From: Lachnospiraceae bacterium
GTDB taxonomy: Bacteria; Bacillota_A; Clostridia; Lachnospirales; Lachnospiraceae
Assembly (NCBI GenBank): GCA_004556565.1
Contig: SFGN01000009.1
Span: 1 to 64,000, forward strand
Reading direction: 5' to 3'
Length of the DNA: 64,000 nt
Under the pieces are notes generated by a model. That model searched no databases. It saw only the letters and a program-made list of their open reading frames with translations, and had not been told where the DNA came from. How positions within the stretch are numbered: the stretch's first letter is position 1; each line of letters opens with the position of its first letter. Below, one piece after another: positions 60,431 through 64,000 of the stretch. The translations under genes and the position numbers were made by a program.

Positions 60431-62712
60431 TATAAACGCCTCCGTTTTCTCTTCGTAAAAAAGTAAATCAGAAGAAGAACCGCCAAGAACAGAAACAAAA
60501 CGAACAGTCCATTTGCCTTTGAAAATACCATCTGTGCCAATGTACTCTTTTCTCCGCTTCCTGCTTCCTTTTCATCATCTCCATACTCTTCCGTTTCCTT
60601 ATCCGGCCGATATTCCTCTCCGGTAAAGCTCCAGCCCTTCTCTTCCTCATTCTCCGCCGGGTTTCCTTCCTGTAAGTTTTTCAGGGAAGGTAAATGCTTT
60701 CCAACGGATGCAGATCCTGAAGTACCGTAAAATGTCCAGCCTGTTATTCCGGATGACACCCCTGCTGTATCCGGACTTCCGACCCAGGAAGTCCCCTGAC
60801 CAAATATATTGCTGTCCGGGAATGCTGAACCTCCCATCTCCTGACCGGTTCCGCTGCCATCCCCGTCACCGCCGGTCCTAAGCTCGATGTCCGACATATC
60901 ATAGAGGCTGGTCTCTCCCTCCGTAAACCGTTGATAAGCAGTCAAAGCATAGTACGCCTGCTCTGTAGCCATTCCATTGACCGTACCCGCCTGAGCGCCT
61001 CCATTGTTCCCGGCTCCGGCCTTCACATGCATGAATCCGCTGCCGTCAATATGATAGGAAATCAGATTTTCCACGATCCAGTGCCCGTTTTTTATAAATC
61101 TGGAATCCGTCTTGGGGTCAATTCCCACCGCACATAGCCCGGTCAGCACCTGGGCCGCAGATTCAGACGTCTCCACATTCATCGTAGAAAACCCTCCGGT
61201 ACTGTTCTGGATTGAGCTCAGTACAAGAACTGCTCTGTCAACCGCCGCTGTTACACCGTCATATCCTTGCTTTCCGTAATAATACGCCAATGCCTGCAAT
61301 GCCATTCCCGTAATATCCGGGTCTGCCATATCTCCCGTCATCGCCCATCCGCCTCCGCTGCATTCCGCCTCCAGAATACAGTCCAGAAGCTTCTCTTGAG
61401 TAGTAAGATTCACAGCCCCCGAAATCTTCGGGAAATCATATTCTTCTCTTGAATTCACGGCAATCAGCGCCCATATCGGTCCGTTAATTCCCTGTTTCGT
61501 AATTTTGTCAAAATCAGAAAGGTGTGATAAAAGATTGTATCCTGCCACATTCTCCGCATTTTTCCCGATAGCAGTCATAACCAGGATCATTTTAGAATAT
61601 TCCGTATAGAGCGCAGTATTAGTCAGTTTCCCGTTATTTTCCTTCAGATAATTGGCGATATGGTTATAATATGTATCAAAATAAACATCGTCCGGATTCT
61701 TCCCACTTCGTGCAAGCCCCAACACGAACCATTCGCTTCCTTTTGCGGGGTCTGTGTCTATGGAGAGCATGTAATCGGAGGTTTCCTGCATCACACGCTC
61801 TATGGATTTTACCGGAGCTGTCGGATCAGGATCGGGTTTCGATCCCTGATTCTCTTCCTGAGGAGGTTTCTCCGGAAGCTTTGTCTCTTCCCCGGGAGGT
61901 TTCTCCGGAAGCTCCGTCTCTTCCCCGGGCAGTGCTGCAAGAGCAGTATCCAGCTCCGCCTGCCCGGCATCCAGCTTCTTAAGGCATTCCATGGCATTTT
62001 CGTATGCTTCCCTGCATCCTTCAATCGTAAACCAGCTTTCTTTATCCCGATTTATCCATGCAATTTTTCTTGTGAGTGCTGTCTTATCACCCACTTCATA
62101 ATAGACTTTTGTCCCGTCCCGGCTGATTCCTGTCAAATCTTCCCCATATCCCCAGACAGTGAACTGAAGCCGGAATACATCTCCGTCTTTCGGAGTATAG
62201 CCGTCCATTCCTACGCCCGGAAATATACTTCCGCTGCTGTTTCCCACCGAATACATCCATCCTGACATCCTGGAATAAGAAAATTCCCCCAGCCATGCCG
62301 TACTGCCGGCATGTTCATTTTCCGCAGTGTCATCCGGAGGATCCAGATAGTTTGCCCCCTGCTTCACAGGTCCTATCCCGGCGATGCAGAAGGGAATCGA
62401 AATGACTCCCTGATCTGCACCATGGATACCGGACAAATAAAAAGACGCCCCTTTTGTGTCGTAGCTGTATCCATTCTCTTCCAGGACTCTCCGGCAGATA
62501 TCCTCGTAAGTATCGCCCTCACAGATGTCCATTATATATGGCTCTATAAGATATCCCTGGCCGATAGCAAAGCGTTCTATTGACACTGTAATCGTTCCTT
62601 GTGCCGAATCCGTCTGCGCCGAGACCGCAAAACCCGGAAGTACCGAAAGCAGGAGCACCGCCGCCAGTAATAGTGATATCAAATTATTATTTATTTTTGT
62701 TCTGCTTCTCAT
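60427..62712 (-). CDS. Membrane-anchored DUF4430 plus alpha/alpha-toroid binding protein
   Basis: 761 residues. Signal peptide about 1-33; DUF4430-like domain about 40-200 (MSGWMYSVG at about 152, TPKDGDVFRLQFTVWGYG); a Pro/Glu linker with a duplicated GEETELPEKPP element (about 260-290); an alpha/alpha-toroid of prenyltransferase/squalene-cyclase repeat type (about 310-620: GGGWAMTGDMADPDITGMA, GGFSTMNVETSESAAQVL); a Gly/Ser/acidic spacer; and a C-terminal membrane helix (about 735-755) ending in KRKRRRLY. Toroid plus DUF4430 is the pairing of transcobalamin, here in reversed order. Ribosome binding site weak (GCAGGG). Confidence 0.85.
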   Translation of the reverse strand: MRSRTKINNNLISLLLAAVLLLSVLPGFAVSAQTDSAQGTITVSIERFAIGQGYLIEPYIMDICEGDTYEDICRRVLEENGYSYDTKGASFYLSGIHGADQGVISIPFCIAGIGPVKQGANYLDPPDDTAENEHAGSTAWLGEFSYSRMSGWMYSVGNSSGSIFPGVGMDGYTPKDGDVFRLQFTVWGYGEDLTGISRDGTKVYYEVGDKTALTRKIAWINRDKESWFTIEGCREAYENAMECLKKLDAGQAELDTALAALPGEETELPEKPPGEETKLPEKPPQEENQGSKPDPDPTAPVKSIERVMQETSDYMLSIDTDPAKGSEWFVLGLARSGKNPDDVYFDTYYNHIANYLKENNGKLTNTALYTEYSKMILVMTAIGKNAENVAGYNLLSHLSDFDKITKQGINGPIWALIAVNSREEYDFPKISGAVNLTTQEKLLDCILEAECSGGGWAMTGDMADPDITGMALQALAYYYGKQGYDGVTAAVDRAVLVLSSIQNSTGGFSTMNVETSESAAQVLTGLCAVGIDPKTDSRFIKNGHWIVENLISYHIDGSGFMHVKAGAGNNGGAQAGTVNGMATEQAYYALTAYQRFTEGETSLYDMSDIELRTGGDGDGSGTGQEMGGSAFPDSNIFGQGTSWVGSPDTAGVSSGITGWTFYGTSGSASVGKHLPSLKNLQEGNPAENEEEKGWSFTGEEYRPDKETEEYGDDEKEAGSGEKSTLAQMVFSKANGLFVLFLFLAVLLLIYFFTKRKRRRLY
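61863..61928 (-). repeat. 33-bp direct repeat in the linker of the toroid protein
   Basis: Two near-identical 33-bp copies encoding GEETELPEKPP and GEETKLPEKPP. Probably a recent slippage duplication lengthening the spacer between the DUF4430 and toroid domains. Confidence 0.85.
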
Positions 62713-62785
62713 GATTTATGCACCCTGCTCTCTGAAAAATGAATCTCTTTTATCTTCCGTTGTATCTAAATCCTGTTTGCATGTA

Positions 62786-64000
62786 TCATTCTGCGATACC
62801 GGTATAACGACTGATAATCGTCGCACATTCCGCACGATTTGTGCTTCCCTGAGGAGCCAGAGCTTTCTCTTCTCCTTTGCCGGTAATGATTTCTTTTGCC
62901 GCACACCACTGAAGAGCCCCGACTGCAAATTCCTGCACTTTTTCATCATCAGGGAAGGAGCTAAGTTCCTTGCTTTCGCTTGTATCCAGACCTTTGTAAT
63001 TGGCATATCGGAACATCATGACCGCCATCTGTTCACGGGTGATCGGGTCATTTGGCCCAAAAACTCCTGTGCTGGTATATCCGGTCACGATTTTATTCTC
63101 TGCCGCCCAGATAACAGCCTTACTGTAGAAAAGCCCATCCGCGACATCAGGGAATGTTTCTTTGAAAATCACTTCCGGTTCACCTTCCATGCGGTACAGA
63201 ATCACGGCAAACTGTGCCCTGACCAGATTTCTGTCAGGTCCGAAAACATCAGTATCCAGCCCGGTCATCAGTTTTTTTACATACACATCATATACATAAT
63301 CATAGAACCAGTCGCCTTCTTTTACATCTTTATACGGAAGCTCCTGACGCGGCTCATTTGGATCTTCATTTTCCAAATCTGTCAGGTCATACAGCGGATT
63401 CTCATTTTCAGCATATCGGCGATGCGCCTCAAGAGCATAAGTCACCTGATATGTGCCCATCATATTGCCTCCGCCATTCTCTTCCCAGCAAAAACCACTT
63501 TCTGCTTTATAGCTGTACAGATTGGTAATCATGTTATGATTGCCCAGGGTAAATCCATTGTTTTTGTCTAACGGATCTATACCTGCAACAGACAATGCGG
63601 TCAGTATCTGAGCAGTCGAGCAGCTATTTTCATTGCCGCCGGCATTTTCGGAGAAACCGGCAGTGCCTTTCATCTGCCCCTGAAGCCAGATTAACGCATC
63701 GTTGAAAGCAGCCTGCACATCCGGATGACTCTCGTTATTGTAAGGCGCAAGTGCCTGAAGGATCATACCGGTCATATCCACATCACCTGCAGTGCCGCTC
63801 AGGGCAAAGCTTCCGTCTTCATTTCGGAACGCCAGCAATAAACGGATCAGCTCATCCCTGCTCCAGAGTGCATCTCCGGGGATCTCATATTTTTTGCTGT
63901 CCAGCGCGATCAGTGTCCAGCAAGGCTGGTTAGAAGTCAGATAATCCAGTCCCTTCCAGTTATAAAGCTTTTCTGTCAGATTTTTTCCATTGAAATTCTC
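62786..64000 (-). CDS. SLH-anchored alpha/alpha-toroid protein (5' end outside window)
   Basis: Open reading frame continues past base 64000, so the start is missing. What is visible: toroid repeats (NQPCWTLIALDSKKYEIP, GTAGDVDMTGMILQALAPY, NENSCSTAQILTALSVAGID, GTYQVTYALEAHRR) followed by three SLH repeats (VKEGDWFYDYVYDVYVKK; FPDVADGLFYSKAVIWAAEN; FPDDEKVQEFAVGALQWC). Closely related in its toroid to the next gene, 73 bp away. By the SLH module it would be attached to secondary wall polymers. Any DUF4430 domain would be in the missing N-terminal part. Confidence 0.85.
   Translation of the reverse strand, partial: ENFNGKNLTEKLYNWKGLDYLTSNQPCWTLIALDSKKYEIPGDALWSRDELIRLLLAFRNEDGSFALSGTAGDVDMTGMILQALAPYNNESHPDVQAAFNDALIWLQGQMKGTAGFSENAGGNENSCSTAQILTALSVAGIDPLDKNNGFTLGNHNMITNLYSYKAESGFCWEENGGGNMMGTYQVTYALEAHRRYAENENPLYDLTDLENEDPNEPRQELPYKDVKEGDWFYDYVYDVYVKKLMTGLDTDVFGPDRNLVRAQFAVILYRMEGEPEVIFKETFPDVADGLFYSKAVIWAAENKIVTGYTSTGVFGPNDPITREQMAVMMFRYANYKGLDTSESKELSSFPDDEKVQEFAVGALQWCAAKEIITGKGEEKALAPQGSTNRAECATIISRYTGIAE

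Overview
The window reads as a chromosomal segment of a gut-type Lachnospiraceae (Clostridia, Bacillota). This rests on AGGAGG ribosome binding sites before almost every gene, a trigger factor-clpP-clpX-lon-engB order, HPr kinase with a ROK glucokinase, a modular ECF transporter with fused ATPases, S-layer-homology (SLH) surface proteins, and Rex-like operators. No rRNA, tRNA, CRISPR array or prophage was recognised. The genus assignment is inference.

Region 1 (1-20.1 kb) is mostly minus-strand housekeeping: a truncated HdrB-like protein, a lactate/malate dehydrogenase behind Rex-like sites, an AI-2E family permease, the proteostasis cluster tig-clpP-clpX-lon-engB, a DJ-1/PfpI protein, a small plus-strand pair (CYTH protein, Xre regulator), homoserine dehydrogenase, prfB with a programmed +1 frameshift, secA, an orphan eukaryotic-type hisA, a lipoprotein, dapB and a two-OB-fold SSB-like protein.

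Region 2 (20.3-38.3 kb) holds typA, hpf, yigZ, a class A penicillin-binding protein with a repeat tail, glcK-hprK, uvrC, ftsH, a DUF1846 protein, pyrG, a PAP2 phosphatase and an aldo/keto reductase.

Region 3 (38.3-54.0 kb) is surface- and glycan-oriented. It has an SLH-only protein without signal peptide, an SLH-anchored M60-like (mucin-type) metallopeptidase, a patatin-like lipase, a GH2 beta-galactosidase, a DUF5107 remnant, a divergent AraC regulator and an SLH-anchored CotH-kinase protein. A sulfite-reductase-like gene and a LysR gene follow, separated by a 143-bp MITE-like inverted repeat.

Region 4 (54.2-64 kb, minus strand, leaving the window at the right edge) is the most interesting. 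A tightly overlapping operon encodes two extracellular alpha/alpha-toroid proteins (one also with DUF4430, one with SLH domains), a DUF4430 lipoprotein, and a complete ECF transporter (EcfT, fused EcfA1A2, an S component), followed by an FAD-dependent dehydrogenase. Toroid plus DUF4430 is the domain combination of animal intrinsic factor/transcobalamin. I infer a surface capture-and-import system, most plausibly for a corrinoid; the ligand is not shown by the sequence.

Across the window, several ~42-bp hairpin units sharing the tail GTTGCCAAGCATATG (minus strand) occur at gene ends. They look like a dispersed terminator/REP-like repeat family.
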